A stretch of DNA of 29,633 bases, taken from contig CAUFMB010000027.1 of NCBI GenBank assembly GCA_959026535.1, forward strand, positions 1 to 29,633, given 5' to 3'. Position numbers and translations under genes: made by a program. The notes under the pieces were generated by a model. It had not been told where the DNA came from. It searched no databases and saw nothing but the letters and a program-made list of their open reading frames with translations. Position 1 is the stretch's first letter. Each line of letters opens with the position of its first letter. Source of the stretch: an uncultured Collinsella sp. (GTDB lineage: Bacteria > Actinomycetota > Coriobacteriia > Coriobacteriales > Coriobacteriaceae). Below are positions 1 through 7,922 of this stretch, in pieces.

Positions 1-198
1 GCCCGCTTCCCCCGAGAACAATTATCAGTGCAGGTAGACGGCTTGCGTATTTTCTGAAAACCGGGGGATGGTCGACCCATACGGTTCAAACGTAGTAGAT
101 AGGTCGTTTTCGTGGCGAGGGCCCAAAACAGTCTTTTGAAACGGGTGGTATCCTTGGTAGCCCTGTGCTGCAAACGCACCTTAAACGCAAGGAGTCCC

Positions 199-2346
199 AT
201 GGATCTTATCGCCCAGCTCGCCCGCGAGCTCAACCTTAAGGCCGCCAACATCGAGGCGGCCGTCAAGCTCATCGACGAGGGCAACACCATCCCCTTTATT
301 TCGCGCTACCGTAAGGAAGCCACAGGCGGAATGGACGGCGTCGCCCTGCGCGCACTCGACGAGCGCCTGTCCTACCTGCGCAATCTTGAACAGCGCAAAG
401 AGGACGTCATTCTGCTCATCGACGCCCAGGGCAAGCTCACGCCCGAGCTCGAGCAGCAGATTCGCGAGGCCACGCAGCTCCAGCGTGTCGAGGACCTCTA
501 CAAGCCCTACCGCAAAAAGCGCATGACCCGCGCACAGAAGGCCCGCGAGGCAGGCCTGGAGCCGCTTGCCAACATGATCATCATGCAGGCCTCGGCCAAG
601 GGCAACGCGCTCGACGCCGCCGCGGACTACGTCAACGAGGAAGCCGGCTTCGACACGCCCGAGAAGGCGCTCGCCGGCGCGGCGGACATCGTGGCCGAGA
701 CGGTAGCCGAGGACCCGGAGAACGTCGCCGACCTGCGCGCTTTTACGCAAAACACCGCCGATATCGTCGTCGAGGCCACCGACCCCGCCGAAAAGACTCC
801 CTACGAGCCGTACTACAACTTTGACGAGCCGCTGCGCCGTATACCCAACCACCGCGTGCTGGCTATCGACCGCGGTGAGCGCGAGGGCAAGCTCCGCGTA
901 CGCGTGAACGTCGATGGCGCTGCCGCCACGGCACGCCTCGGCAGCCGCTGGCCCCGCCGCCAGGGCGTGTTCGCGCCCGTCTTTGACGCCGCTATCGCCG
1001 ACGGCTACAAGCGCCTCATGGCCCCCTCGCTGGAGCGCGAGGCCCGCGCCAAACTCACCGTTCGCGCCCAGACCGAGGCCATCAACGTCTTTGCCAAGAA
1101 CCTTGAGGGCTTGCTCTCGGCACGCCCCGTGCGCGGCGCCCGCGTGCTCGCGCTCGATCCGGGCTACCGCACCGGCTGCAAGGTCGCCGTCATGGACGAG
1201 ACCGGCAAGCTGCTCGACCACGGCGTGGTCTACCCCACCAAGCCGCGCCACGACGTCGCCGGCACCAAGCGCGAGCTCGCCCGCCTCGTCAAGAAGGACA
1301 GCGTCAACACCATCGTCATCGGCAACGGCACCGCCAGCCGCGAGACCGAGGAAGTCGTCTCGGAGTTCATTGCCGAGCAGGCGCCCAACTTGCGATACAC
1401 CATCGTCAACGAGGCCGGCGCATCGGTGTACTCGGCTTCCGAGCTCGCCAGCCAGGAATACCCCGACCTGGACGTCACCGTGCGTGGCGCCATGAGCTTG
1501 GGCCGCCGCCTGCAGGACCCGCTGGCAGAGCTCGTCAAGATTCCGCCCCAGTCCATCGGCGTGGGCCAATACCAGCACGACCTTGACCAGGCCGAGCTTT
1601 CGCGCACCTTGGGCCACGTGGTGGAAGACGTCGTTAACCGCGTGGGCGTCGACGTCAACACCGCGAGCGCAAGCCTGCTGGGATACGTATCGGGCATTAC
1701 GCCGAGCGTGGCCAAGAACATCGTGGCCTACCGCGAGGAAAACGGCGCCTTTACCGATCGCCGCCAGCTTAAGAAGGTCCCCAAGCTGGGGCCCAAGGCA
1801 TATCTCAACGCCGCGGGCTTCCTGCGCATCAGCGGCGGTAAGAACCCGCTCGACGCGACGAGCGTCCACCCCGAGAGCTACGAGGTAGCCACGGCCGTCC
1901 TTGAACGCGCCGGCGTTAAAGCCAGCGAGCTCAGCCGTGGCGGCGTGCCCGACATTGAACGCCGTCTGGGCAGCATCTCGGCGCTGGCAAGCGACCTGGA
2001 CTGCGGCACCCTCACGCTCATCGACATCGTCAACGAGCTCAAGAAGCCCGGCCGCGACCCGCGTGACGACGCGCCCGAGGTGGTCTTTAGCCGCTCGGCG
2101 CTTTCCATCGACGACCTGGAGCCCGGTATGGAACTCAAGGGCACGGTGCGCAACGTTGTGGACTTTGGCGCCTTCGTCGACGTGGGCGTGCACCAGGACG
2201 GCCTCGTACACATCTCCAAGCTGGCCAACCGCTTTGTCAAGCACCCGAGCGACGTGGTGCGCGTCGGTGACACGGTCAAGGTGTGGGTCGAAAAGGTCGA
2301 TCGCGACCGCAAGAAGATCTCGCTCACCATGGTACAGGGGAAGTAA
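199..2346 (+). CDS. tex: Tex-family RNA-binding transcription accessory protein
   Basis: The 715-residue product has the full Tex architecture: an N-terminal helical region, a YqgF/RNase H-like domain (about residues 312-434, opening ARVLALDPGYRTG), a helix-hairpin-helix region (about 477-543, with GVDVNTASASLLGYVSGI) and a C-terminal S1 RNA-binding domain (about 638-712, with GTVRNVVDFGAFVDVGVHQDG). Tex proteins are cytoplasmic nucleic-acid-binding factors linked to transcription; their exact biochemical role is not settled. The open frame extends upstream to 112, but the ATG at 199 is preferred: AAGGAG sits at 189-194 and the family begins with MDLIAQLARELN-like sequence. It stands alone, convergent with the aldolase gene at 2728. 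No U-tailed terminator was seen on its own strand. Confidence 0.95.
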   Translation: MDLIAQLARELNLKAANIEAAVKLIDEGNTIPFISRYRKEATGGMDGVALRALDERLSYLRNLEQRKEDVILLIDAQGKLTPELEQQIREATQLQRVEDLYKPYRKKRMTRAQKAREAGLEPLANMIIMQASAKGNALDAAADYVNEEAGFDTPEKALAGAADIVAETVAEDPENVADLRAFTQNTADIVVEATDPAEKTPYEPYYNFDEPLRRIPNHRVLAIDRGEREGKLRVRVNVDGAAATARLGSRWPRRQGVFAPVFDAAIADGYKRLMAPSLEREARAKLTVRAQTEAINVFAKNLEGLLSARPVRGARVLALDPGYRTGCKVAVMDETGKLLDHGVVYPTKPRHDVAGTKRELARLVKKDSVNTIVIGNGTASRETEEVVSEFIAEQAPNLRYTIVNEAGASVYSASELASQEYPDLDVTVRGAMSLGRRLQDPLAELVKIPPQSIGVGQYQHDLDQAELSRTLGHVVEDVVNRVGVDVNTASASLLGYVSGITPSVAKNIVAYREENGAFTDRRQLKKVPKLGPKAYLNAAGFLRISGGKNPLDATSVHPESYEVATAVLERAGVKASELSRGGVPDIERRLGSISALASDLDCGTLTLIDIVNELKKPGRDPRDDAPEVVFSRSALSIDDLEPGMELKGTVRNVVDFGAFVDVGVHQDGLVHISKLANRFVKHPSDVVRVGDTVKVWVEKVDRDRKKISLTMVQGK

Positions 2347-2440
2347 ACCGCCAAAGCAGGGGTACCCCCTGTAGTGACGTGCAAAATCGCGAGTATTCTG
2401 CAAATTCCACCGTTCCGGATGCCCCTCAGAGACGAAAAAG

Positions 2441-2490
2441 CAAAAAACAGCCCCCGTTTTAGCGTCGTCAGAGCCAAAACGGGGGCCGTT
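2441..2490 (-). terminator. Intrinsic terminator of aldolase 1
   Basis: A 10-bp perfect stem (CCCCCGTTTT at 2451-2460 with AAAACGGGGG at 2476-2485) is followed, on the minus strand, by a T-rich stretch (complement of 2432-2448). On the plus strand no T-run follows, so it serves the leftward gene rather than tex. Confidence 0.8.
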
Positions 2491-2574
2491 CCATGCTTCG
2501 GTTAACTGATAAAGACCTTTACCTTGCTGAATACTCTCAATTTTGCACGGCGCAGGCGGGGGTACCTTTGCCCA

Positions 2575-2599
2575 CGGCAGGATATGGAAGCCAATCGCC
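2575..2599 (-). repeat. Copy of the 3' end of the aldolase gene
   Basis: Positions 2575-2599 match 2731-2755 at 22 of 25 bases. The latter is the very end of aldolase 1 (codons for ALGFHILP). On the minus strand the copy would read AIGFHILP, then TGG where the gene has its TAG stop. It lies about 130 bases beyond the real stop, on the far side of the palindrome at 2626-2697. It could be the last remnant of a further aldolase copy, or a duplication made when the palindrome moved. Confidence 0.6.
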
Positions 2600-2625
2600 A
2601 ACTTGCTGGCAAGCTCGTGCCGGCA

Positions 2626-2697
2626 GCCCCGGCCTTTCCTTTGCCTAGCGCGACCCTCGCGGAGCGCGTGAGCGATAGGGAAAGGAAAGGCCGGGGC
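2626..2697. repeat. 21-bp inverted repeat (palindromic element)
   Basis: Arms 2626-2646 and 2677-2697 are complementary at 20 of 21 positions (GCCCCGGCCTTTCC / GGAAAGGCCGGGGC core), around a 30-base loop rich in GCG. No T-run follows on either strand, so it is not an ordinary terminator. It lies between the aldolase stop and the displaced copy of its 3' end. Confidence 0.8.
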
Positions 2698-2727
2698 GAA
2701 CAGCCCACGGTACAGTCGGTGTTCGCG

Positions 2728-3432
2728 CTACGGCAGGATATGGAAACCGAGCGCCGCGATATCCTTGGCAAAACCGCGCACGGTATCGAGCGAGACCTCG
2801 TACGGGTCGCGACCAATGTTCTTGCGCTTGGCCAGGATGCTGTTGGGCACCGTAATGATCTGGCAACCGCAGGCCTCGGCCTGGTAAATGTTGATGAGCT
2901 CGCGCGTGGACGCCCACAGGACCTCGCAGTTGGGCTTTGCGGCGGCCTTCTTGACCGACTCCGTCATAAACGGAATGGGGTCGACGCCGGTATCGGCGAT
3001 GCGGCCGGCAAAGAGCGAGATGATGGACGGCGTCTCGGCGTCGACGGCCTCGACCATCTCATCAACCTGCGTAGGCGTAAAGATGGTGGTGACGTTGACC
3101 TTGATGCCGTCGGCCGAAAGCTTGCGCACCAGCTCGGCGGTGGACTCGCCCTTGGTGGTCACGCACGGAATCTTGACGTAGACGTTCTCGGCCCAGGTAG
3201 CGATCTCGCGCGCCTCGACCTCCATGGTCTCGACGTCGTCGGCAAAGACCTCAAACGAGACGGACACATCGGTGATGTGGGCCAGGACCTCCTTGGCAAA
3301 CGCGCGGTAATCCGTCACGCCGCCCTTCTTCATAAGGGACGGGTTGGTCGTGAAACCCTGAACGTTGCCGTTCTCGTACATGTCGAGCATGCCCTCGAGG
3401 TTTGCACCGTCAGCGAACACCTTGATTGCCAT
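2728..3432 (-). CDS. fsa: Fructose-6-phosphate aldolase/transaldolase-like protein 1
   Basis: The 234-residue product belongs to the small transaldolase (FSA/TalC) family of cytoplasmic class I aldolases, which make or break a C-C bond through a lysine Schiff base. KVFADGANLEGM at the N-terminus and GFTTNPSLM at 26-34 are family motifs; Lys87 in VYVKIP is the expected Schiff-base lysine, and SADGIKVNVTTIFT is the next conserved block. It is slightly longer than E. coli FSA (about 220). The ATG at 3432 has AAAGGA upstream; the frame extends to 3456 without support. It is about 80% identical by eye to aldolase 2 (6027-6737) and lies downstream of the PTS genes, but a terminator (3663-3699) and its own palindromic site separate it from them. 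The real substrate is unknown. Confidence 0.9.
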   Translation of the reverse strand: MAIKVFADGANLEGMLDMYENGNVQGFTTNPSLMKKGGVTDYRAFAKEVLAHITDVSVSFEVFADDVETMEVEAREIATWAENVYVKIPCVTTKGESTAELVRKLSADGIKVNVTTIFTPTQVDEMVEAVDAETPSIISLFAGRIADTGVDPIPFMTESVKKAAAKPNCEVLWASTRELINIYQAEACGCQIITVPNSILAKRKNIGRDPYEVSLDTVRGFAKDIAALGFHILP

Positions 3433-3570
3433 CTGCCTGATTCCTTTCGCTTGCATACGGGCGTTAAACTGCTAAACACTTTACCTACGTTTATCAAGGC
3501 GTGAGCTGCGGTTTTTTATCTTCTCGGCGAACGGTTTTGCAGATTTACCATTTTTATATCGACACCTCAG

Positions 3571-3589
3571 CGGCAAAACGTTTTTGCCG
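3571..3589. promoter_or_regulatory. Candidate LacI-type operator upstream of aldolase 1
   Basis: CGGCAAAACGTTTTTGCCG is a near-perfect palindrome with the central CG typical of LacI-family operators. It lies about 140 bases upstream of aldolase 1, within the 324-base gap 3433-3756. Apart from this site and the terminator at 3663-3699, the gap has only a weak promoter-like TTGATA (complement of 3492-3497). Confidence 0.4.
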
Positions 3590-3662
3590 ATCATCGCGGT
3601 TGATTCCGTTCGCGGCGCCGAGACAGCGCTTCACCGACGCGTTTTCATAACCACTCCAAAGC

Positions 3663-3699
3663 AAAAAGCGGTGACGCCTCATTTGAGACGTCACCGCTT
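3663..3699 (-). terminator. Intrinsic terminator of the PTS operon
   Basis: A strong stem (AGCGGTGACG at 3667-3676 with CGTCACCGCT at 3689-3698, extended by CTC/GAG) surrounds an ATTT loop. On the minus strand it is followed by TTTTT. It lies 58 bases beyond the IIC stop and would isolate aldolase 1 from the PTS transcript, at least in part. Confidence 0.8.
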
Positions 3700-3756
3700 C
3701 CGTGTAGGAGCCGGTTATCGGAGCTCCGCCCGATTAGGGCTTAACGTATGCCTGGA

Positions 3757-5148
3757 TTACTCTTCCTCAACGTGGTTGATCACAGCACCCTTGGTGTGGA
3801 TGAAGTTGGGGACGAAGGCGACGATCAGAAGGACAGCGAGAATCGCGTAGACACCGGTGGTACCGAAGGCCTCGGCAGCGCGGCCGAGCGTAATACCAAT
3901 GACGGAGAAGTCGAAGTCGCCGAACGTAGTGTTCTTGAAGCCAAAGACGTCAAGAACGGGCAGGAGCAGGGCCGGGGCAAAGGTGATGAGCAGGCCGTTG
4001 ACGAAAGCGCCAAGAGCTGCGCCCTTGCGACCGCCGGTAGCATTGCCGTAGATACCTGCGGTAGCACCGCAGAAGAAGTGGGGAACCATGCCCGGGATGA
4101 TGAAGATGCCCAGGGTGGCGCCCACGATGAACATACCGACCACGCCACCGATGAAGGAAGCGACAAAGCCGAGGATGACGGCGGTGGGAGCATAGGGGAA
4201 GAAGACAGCGCAGTCGACGGCAGGGATAGCGCCAGGGATCAGCTTGTTGGAGATGCCCTGGAAAGCCGGGACCAGGTCGGCGAGGATCATACGAACGCCG
4301 TTGTAGACGATGGTGACACCGACGGCGAAGGACAGGGCACAGGTCAGGGCATAGACGATTACATTGTCGCCGCCAGCGGTCTTGGTAACGACCGCAGGAT
4401 CTGCGATGTAAGCGGCGAAAGCGGTAACCAAGTAGAAGAAGGCCATGGTAAGAGCCGTGGAGATGGTGGTGTCGCGCAGGAAGGAGAACTTCTCGGGAAC
4501 CTCGATCTTCTCGGTGCTGTTCTCCTCGGCGTCCTTAGCAAAAAGCGTACCGACTGCAGCGGAGATGTAATAGGCGAGTGAACCGAAGTGGCCCATGGCG
4601 ATTTCATCGCCATCGGTAACCTTCTCGGTGAAACGCTGACCAACGGCGGGAAGCATAGCGCTCACGAGGCCCAGGAACATGCCGCCCACGATGACAAGCT
4701 GGACATCCTGGAAGCCAGATGCCTGCAGAACGGCAGACAGCAGGCAGGCCATAAACATGCTGTGATGGCCCGTCAGGAAGATGTACTTAAACTTGGTAAA
4801 GCGGGCAATGATAATGTTCACGACGTAGCCGAGAATCAGGATCATCATAGTCTGAACGCCAAGGACGCTCTGAGCCATCGAAACGACGACCTCGTTGTTG
4901 GGCACGACGCCGGTGATGTGGAAACCGGTCTCGATGAAGGTACCCAGCGGAGCAAGGTTCTCCTGGACAACAGCGGCGCCGGCAGACAGCATGATGTAAC
5001 CAAGAATGGGCTTCAGGGTTCCCGTCATCACCTTGTGGGCAGGGCGCTTGAGCGCAACAAGGCCCACAAAGGCAAATAGACCCATAATCCATGCTGGCTT
5101 GGTCAGAATCGATTGGATAAACTCAAGTATGGGAAGGATGGCTTGCAT
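3757..5148 (-). CDS. PTS EIIC, UlaA/SgaT (ascorbate-type) family
   Basis: This 463-residue polytopic membrane protein is the sugar-translocating subunit of a phosphotransferase system. It matches the UlaA/SgaT family from end to end: LTGHH near residue 120, VTDGDEIAMGHFGS, a GISNKLIPGAIPAVDCAVF block and IPGMVPHFFCGATAGIYGNATGG, all typical of the L-ascorbate permease. It ends in a short acidic tail (HVEEE). The ATG at 5148 has AAAGGAAG upstream; an in-frame extension to 5193 lacks support. It is the last gene before the terminator at 3663-3699. The usual ascorbate-catabolism genes (lactonase, decarboxylase, epimerases) are not here, so the substrate may not be ascorbate. Confidence 0.92.
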   Translation of the reverse strand: MQAILPILEFIQSILTKPAWIMGLFAFVGLVALKRPAHKVMTGTLKPILGYIMLSAGAAVVQENLAPLGTFIETGFHITGVVPNNEVVVSMAQSVLGVQTMMILILGYVVNIIIARFTKFKYIFLTGHHSMFMACLLSAVLQASGFQDVQLVIVGGMFLGLVSAMLPAVGQRFTEKVTDGDEIAMGHFGSLAYYISAAVGTLFAKDAEENSTEKIEVPEKFSFLRDTTISTALTMAFFYLVTAFAAYIADPAVVTKTAGGDNVIVYALTCALSFAVGVTIVYNGVRMILADLVPAFQGISNKLIPGAIPAVDCAVFFPYAPTAVILGFVASFIGGVVGMFIVGATLGIFIIPGMVPHFFCGATAGIYGNATGGRKGAALGAFVNGLLITFAPALLLPVLDVFGFKNTTFGDFDFSVIGITLGRAAEAFGTTGVYAILAVLLIVAFVPNFIHTKGAVINHVEEE

Positions 5149-5219
5149 CTGCGCTTCCTTTCTCTCTAACGTGGGCGCGTTTCCCTCTTCCACAGGGAAC
5201 CGCCCTTTTTTGTGCCGCT

Positions 5220-5495
5220 TTAGGCGTTAGCGGCGGCCGCCTTGATTGCCTCGAGGGCGTCTTCGCGGATCTTCTTCTTGTTCACATAGCTGCGAACGAT
5301 CACAACGTTGCCGTGGAGCTCGGGGGCGAGTTCCTTAACGGTGATGAACAGATCCGGATTTGCGGAAGAAGCACCGTTCAGGTCCATAGACTCAACGTCG
5401 GCCTTGATGCCCTCCTCCTCGCAAAGCTCCTCGACTTTGCCAGCGAGCATCAGGCTGGACCCGATGCCGTTTCCGCATACAGTGATGATATGCAT
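5220..5495 (-). CDS. PTS EIIB, UlaB-type (lactose/cellobiose IIB fold)
   Basis: The 91-residue cytoplasmic protein begins MHIITVCGNGIGSSLM; Cys7 is the expected phosphocysteine that receives phosphate from the IIA and passes it to the sugar during transport. Size and P-loop match UlaB-like IIB proteins. AGGAAGG precedes the ATG. The spacing is 75 bases from IIA, with two hairpins between, and 71 bases to IIC. Confidence 0.92.
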   Translation of the reverse strand: MHIITVCGNGIGSSLMLAGKVEELCEEEGIKADVESMDLNGASSANPDLFITVKELAPELHGNVVIVRSYVNKKKIREDALEAIKAAAANA

Positions 5496-5518
5496 GGCAA
5501 CCTTCCTCTCCTACACGT

Positions 5519-5559
5519 GACGGTTTTCCGTCTATCCAAAAACGGCGACGCATCGCCGT
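5519..5559 (-). terminator. Tandem hairpins between IIA and IIB; the first is terminator-like
   Basis: On the minus strand, ACGGCGA/TCGCCGT (7 bp, tetraloop, 5542-5559) is followed by a run of T (complement of 5538-5541). A second hairpin with an AAAA loop and 5-bp GACGG/CCGTC stem follows at 5519-5532. Inside an operon these would act as a partial terminator or as mRNA-end stabilisers, setting IIA:IIB:IIC ratios. Confidence 0.5.
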
Positions 5560-5570
5560 GCCATTAAGGC

Positions 5571-6017
5571 CTAAAAGAATGAACGCATGGTCTCCAAAAC
5601 CTGCTCGGGCGTATCGCATGCGCTAAGCTTGGCAACGCAGTCCTCGTCCTCGAACATCTGCGAAAGCTCCGCCAAGCAGCCTAGATGAGCCTTGGGGTCG
5701 GGTGCGCAAATACCAACGAGTACGTGAACCGGATCGAAATCCTCGTGTCCAAACGCAACGGCAGGGTCAAGCGTGACGATACAGATCCCCGCTTCACTCA
5801 CATTGCCATCTGCCTGAGCGTGGGGCATGGCGATGCCCTCTTCCAAGACCATATAGGGGCCGAATTTGTGAACCGATGAAATCATGGCGTCAACATAGCT
5901 CTGGTCGCATTTGCCAGCGTCTACGAGCAACTTACCGCATGCCCTGATCGCTTCCTCCCAATCGGAGGCCTTGACATGGCAGGCAACAAGCTCAGGCTTA
6001 AGAAGATCGGTCAGCAT
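5571..6017 (-). CDS. PTS EIIA, fructose/mannitol (type 2) family
   Basis: The 148-residue cytoplasmic EIIA domain carries phosphate from HPr to the IIB. His66 in GIAMPHAQAD is the phosphohistidine; FGPYMVLEEGIAMPHA and VHVLVGICAPD are family blocks. It resembles UlaC-type IIA proteins. It starts 9 bases after the aldolase 2 stop, with GAGGAG overlapping that stop region, so the two genes are probably translationally linked. Confidence 0.92.
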   Translation of the reverse strand: MLTDLLKPELVACHVKASDWEEAIRACGKLLVDAGKCDQSYVDAMISSVHKFGPYMVLEEGIAMPHAQADGNVSEAGICIVTLDPAVAFGHEDFDPVHVLVGICAPDPKAHLGCLAELSQMFEDEDCVAKLSACDTPEQVLETMRSFF

Positions 6018-6026
6018 GCTCGTCCC

Positions 6027-6737
6027 CTACTCCTCGGGCAGAATATGGAAACCAAGCGCCTGAATGTCGCGGGCAAAGCCCTTGACCGTATCAAGTGAGT
6101 ACTCAAGCAAATCTTTCCCGAAATTCTTGCGCTTGGCAAGAAGGGCATTGGGGACCGTAATGATCTGGCATCCAACGGACTCCGCCTGGAAGATATTGAG
6201 GACCTCGCGCGTAGACGCCCAGAGAACCTCGGCAGCAGGCTTAACGGCAGCCTTCTTTACGGACTCCGCCATGAGGGGCAGCGGATCGACGCCGGTATCG
6301 GCAATGCGACCGGCAAAGATAGACAGAATAGAGGGGGTCTCGGCAGAAACGGCATCGACGAACTCGTCGACCTGCTCGGGCGTGAAGATGGTGGTGACAT
6401 TCACCTTGATGCCGTCGGCAGAAAGGCGCTTGACCAGCGCGGCAGTGGACTCGCCCTTGGTGTTGAGCGCCGGGATCTTAACGTAGACGTTGTCTGCCCA
6501 GGTTGCGATCTCGCGAGCCTCGGCTTCCATACCCGCCTCGTCGTCGGCGAACACCTCAAAAGAGACCGACACATCGGTAATGTGCTCAAGAACCGTCTTG
6601 GCAAAAGCGCGGTAGTCAGTCACGCCACCGGCCTTCATAAGGGAAGGATTGGTCGTGAAGCCCTGAACGTTGCCATTGTCATGCATGTCAAGCATGCCTT
6701 CGAGGTTAGCGCCGTCGGCAAACACCTTGATCGCCAT
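6027..6737 (-). CDS. fsa: Fructose-6-phosphate aldolase/transaldolase-like protein 2
   Basis: The 236-residue small transaldolase-family protein is a close paralogue of aldolase 1 and shares the same N-terminus (MAIKVFADGANLEGMLDM) and the same GFHILP C-terminus, here extended by EE. VYVKIP contains the presumed Schiff-base lysine (residue 87). As first gene of the leftward PTS operon it is probably co-induced with the transporter and cleaves a phosphorylated sugar made by it. AAAGGA lies upstream of the ATG at 6737; the open frame extends to 6794 into the promoter region without support. Keeping two near-identical aldolases around one PTS is unusual. Confidence 0.9.
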   Translation of the reverse strand: MAIKVFADGANLEGMLDMHDNGNVQGFTTNPSLMKAGGVTDYRAFAKTVLEHITDVSVSFEVFADDEAGMEAEAREIATWADNVYVKIPALNTKGESTAALVKRLSADGIKVNVTTIFTPEQVDEFVDAVSAETPSILSIFAGRIADTGVDPLPLMAESVKKAAVKPAAEVLWASTREVLNIFQAESVGCQIITVPNALLAKRKNFGKDLLEYSLDTVKGFARDIQALGFHILPEE

Positions 6738-6765
6738 GTTCGGTCCTTTCTCATCTAGCACTATT

Positions 6766-6853
6766 GCTATCGAAAGCCTTTTTCTTTGTTTCAAAAGCTT
6801 TTCGGTTTTCTTTTATAAACCATTTCAAAAGCTATCGAAAGCTCAATTGTCAA
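6766..6853 (-). promoter_or_regulatory. PTS operon promoter with repeated operator-like boxes
   Basis: A consensus -35 TTGACA occurs on the minus strand (complement of 6848-6853). GCTATCGAAAGC occurs twice exactly (6766-6777 and 6831-6842), and TTTCAAAAGCT twice (6789-6799 and 6823-6833). The order is box A, box B, box B, box A. The two A boxes are 65 bp apart, near six helical turns. TATAAA (complement of 6812-6817) lies between them and could be the -10. Direct or looped binding by the adjacent DeoR regulator is the natural reading. Confidence 0.55.
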
Positions 6854-7007
6854 CTTTCCGTGAACGGTCGAATATCGGGTGTGAACGTACTTCCTTTGGG
6901 CGGCACCTTCAGAATGAGACTCTTTATAGCCTGTCTACGTGCGAACTATCTGCTACGCATGCATTTGGAACATGCCTTTCCGTTCATTTGATTCATTCGA
7001 TTTTGCC

Positions 7008-7048
7008 TTGTTCTTTTCATATCGATACGTTATATTTCGATTACGAAA
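7008..7048 (+). promoter_or_regulatory. Promoter and operator of the DeoR-type regulator
   Basis: TTGTTC (7008-7013), a 17-base spacer and TATATT (7031-7036) make a plausible sigma-70 promoter. A palindrome TTTCG-ATTA-CGAAA (7035-7048), the kind of site bound by GlpR/DeoR-family repressors, overlaps its downstream edge, which suggests autorepression. Confidence 0.5.
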
Positions 7049-7085
7049 GGCGTATCTTTTGCCTTTTGTTCAAAAGGAGCGGCAT

Positions 7086-7877
7086 ATGGCATCTACTTCA
7101 GACCTTTCACCGGCCGAGCGTCAGCGATTTATCATGAATTGGCTAGCCGAAAAGCCAAGTATCTCGGTATCCGACATCGTTCGCCGTTTTTCGGTTTCGG
7201 AAGTCACCGCCCGACACGACCTCATCTCGCTGGAATCCGAAGGAAAGCTGCGTCGCGTACGCGGCGGAGCGGTATCGCTTTCTCGCTCCAACGCAATCTC
7301 GTATCCCGAGGAGCGTATCAATGTCCAAGTCGAGGCCAAGGAGGCCATCGCCGCAACCGCAGCAACTCTTGTTGATGATGGCGATGTTCTGGTAATTGAT
7401 ATCGGCACCACAGGCTTTTACTTCGCTAAGGCCCTCATGGACAAGCGTGAGATCACCATTATCACCGGCGATCTTGCAATCGCGAACTACGCCAGCTTCA
7501 ATCTCCCCAATGCTTCGGTAGTGCTGCTGGGCGGCTCCGTGCGCAAGGGCCACCTCTATCTCGCAGGCGCACTAACGCTCGACTGCATGAGCAAACTACA
7601 TGCCGACAAGGCGTTTGTCAGTGCCGACGGATTCCACCCCGACCACGGTTTTACCGTCGAGCACGACTTCTCGGCCATGATCAAGCATATGTACCTGACC
7701 AACTCAAACCAGGGCTACATGATGGTTGACCAGGGAAAGTTCAACAAGACCAGTTTTTATCAGTCCGCGCAGATCGATGACCTCGATGGCATCATCGTTG
7801 ACGGAGACGACGAGGGCATCATGACGGCGGCGATCGAGAGCAGTCGCAGTCATCCCAAGCTCTATATTGCAAAATAG
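7086..7877 (+). CDS. DeoR/GlpR-family sugar-phosphate-responsive regulator
   Basis: The 263-residue protein has an N-terminal DeoR winged helix (residues about 8-60: ERQRFIMNWLAEKPSISVSDIVRRFSVS then VTARHDLISLESEGKL and the family hallmark RRVRGGAV) and a C-terminal DeoR sensor domain of the ribose-isomerase-like fold (VIDIGTTG near 100, GGSVRKGHLYLAGAL, AFVSADGF). Such regulators usually repress a neighbouring sugar operon until a phosphorylated sugar binds. It is divergent from the PTS/aldolase operon, which is its likely target, with operator-like boxes between. AAAGGAG stands 6 bases before the ATG at 7086; an in-frame extension to 6939 reads through the promoter and is discarded. Confidence 0.92.
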   Translation: MASTSDLSPAERQRFIMNWLAEKPSISVSDIVRRFSVSEVTARHDLISLESEGKLRRVRGGAVSLSRSNAISYPEERINVQVEAKEAIAATAATLVDDGDVLVIDIGTTGFYFAKALMDKREITIITGDLAIANYASFNLPNASVVLLGGSVRKGHLYLAGALTLDCMSKLHADKAFVSADGFHPDHGFTVEHDFSAMIKHMYLTNSNQGYMMVDQGKFNKTSFYQSAQIDDLDGIIVDGDDEGIMTAAIESSRSHPKLYIAK

Positions 7878-7879
7878 TT

Positions 7880-7920
7880 CAAATGGCCGGGTCGCCCCCA
7901 CTGCGGGCGACCCGGCCATT
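7880..7920. terminator. Bidirectional terminator between convergent genes
   Basis: A perfect 17-bp stem (7880-7896 with 7904-7920, AAATGGCCGGGTCGCCC) surrounds a 7-base loop, three bases from both stop codons. Its A/T outer ends give short T tracts on each strand. Confidence 0.75.
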
Positions 7921-7922
7921 TA

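Noticed and set aside
8..68. Inverted repeat TCCCCCG / CGGGGGA at the window start
   Set aside because: Seven bases separated by 47; too short and too far apart to be meaningful in high-GC sequence.
181..2601. 806-codon open frame antisense to tex
   Set aside because: It mirrors a high-GC gene with strong codon bias, has no domain and overlaps a clear Tex protein.
3748..4581. 277-codon plus-strand frame antisense to PTS IIC
   Set aside because: Asp/Gly/Glu-rich composition is that of an antisense shadow of a hydrophobic membrane protein.
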